64,000 nt of DNA from Paraspadella gotoi (taxonomy: Eukaryota > Chaetognatha). A program made the translations under genes and the position numbers. Below the pieces are notes generated by a model. It searched no databases. It was given only the letters and a program-made list of their open reading frames with translations, and was not told the origin of the DNA. The stretch lies in contig CM119270.1 of the NCBI GenBank assembly GCA_051294375.1, positions 412,309 to 476,308 on the forward strand, written 5' to 3'. Positions within the stretch are counted from its first letter, which is position 1; every line of letters starts with the position of its first letter. Positions 63,771 to 64,000 of this stretch are shown piece by piece.

Positions 63771-64000
63771 CGTTAAATGAAAGATTTCCATCTGACACCA
63801 GATAACAATGACCCCAGCCTGTCAACAAGCGGCATCTCAGATTTTCTATTTCTCTCTCTCTCTCTCTCTACTCTACTCTCTCTCTCTCCTCTCTCTCCTC
63901 TCTCTCTCTCTCTTCTTTCTCTCTCTCTCCATTCTCTCCCCCTATCGTCTTTAATCTATCCTCTCTCTCATTCTCTTCTGCACTCTTTTCTTCTCTTCAT

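Overview
This is a window of a eukaryotic nuclear genome, most likely metazoan. Two genes on the minus strand are interrupted by GT-AG introns. There is an intact eukaryotic tRNA-Cys(GCA), dispersed short elements with target-site duplications, and a very heavy load of microsatellites: (GA/CT)n, (GAC/GTC)n, CTTT, TTTA, TTGA and purine/pyrimidine tracts. Nothing looks bacterial (no operons, no dense ORFs). About thirty runs of N interrupt the window, mostly inside or beside GA/CT arrays. Parts of the sequence carry single-base indels typical of unpolished long reads. I cannot name the species.

Layout. 1-3.87 kb: a large inverted repeat around a 25-N gap. Its right arm carries two clean exons of a leucine-rich-repeat gene (minus strand) and its left arm a corrupted copy. 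4.2-7.1 kb: AT-rich intergenic DNA ending in two hammerhead-like short elements in opposite orientation. 7.1-8.4 kb: a 70-bp satellite. 9.9-16.0 kb: an unrecognised gene of about nine exons (minus strand); six of its eight exon junctions keep frame without assumptions, one involves a doubtful exon and one lies across a gap. 16-31 kb: mostly simple-sequence DNA, with a tRNA-like sequence at 23.6 kb, a 40-bp minisatellite at 26.4-27.1 kb and several gaps. 31-36 kb: tRNA-Cys, two degenerate tRNA-like pieces, a duplicated 140-bp block and palindromes. 37.6-45.7 kb: a composite segment present two to three times in tandem. Comparing its copies reveals two insertions with filled and empty sites: a ~510-bp hammerhead-like element and a ~285-bp short interspersed element (here R1). 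46-54 kb: another hammerhead-like insertion with a 14-bp target duplication, 21-bp minisatellites encoding heptads in several open frames, and the R3 repeat twice. 54.9-57.2 kb: a possible first coding exon, many GGTAAG/CTTACC motifs and a GCGATATCGC array split by R1. 57-64 kb: simple repeats, a GC-rich patch at 60 kb with tRNA-B-box-like modules, and R1/R2 remnants.

The only genes I can support well are the LRR gene, the unrecognised nine-exon gene and tRNA-Cys. Most long open frames here are microsatellites read as protein. The most interesting content is the hammerhead-like element family and the R1 element, because internal duplicates in the window give natural before/after comparisons of insertion.
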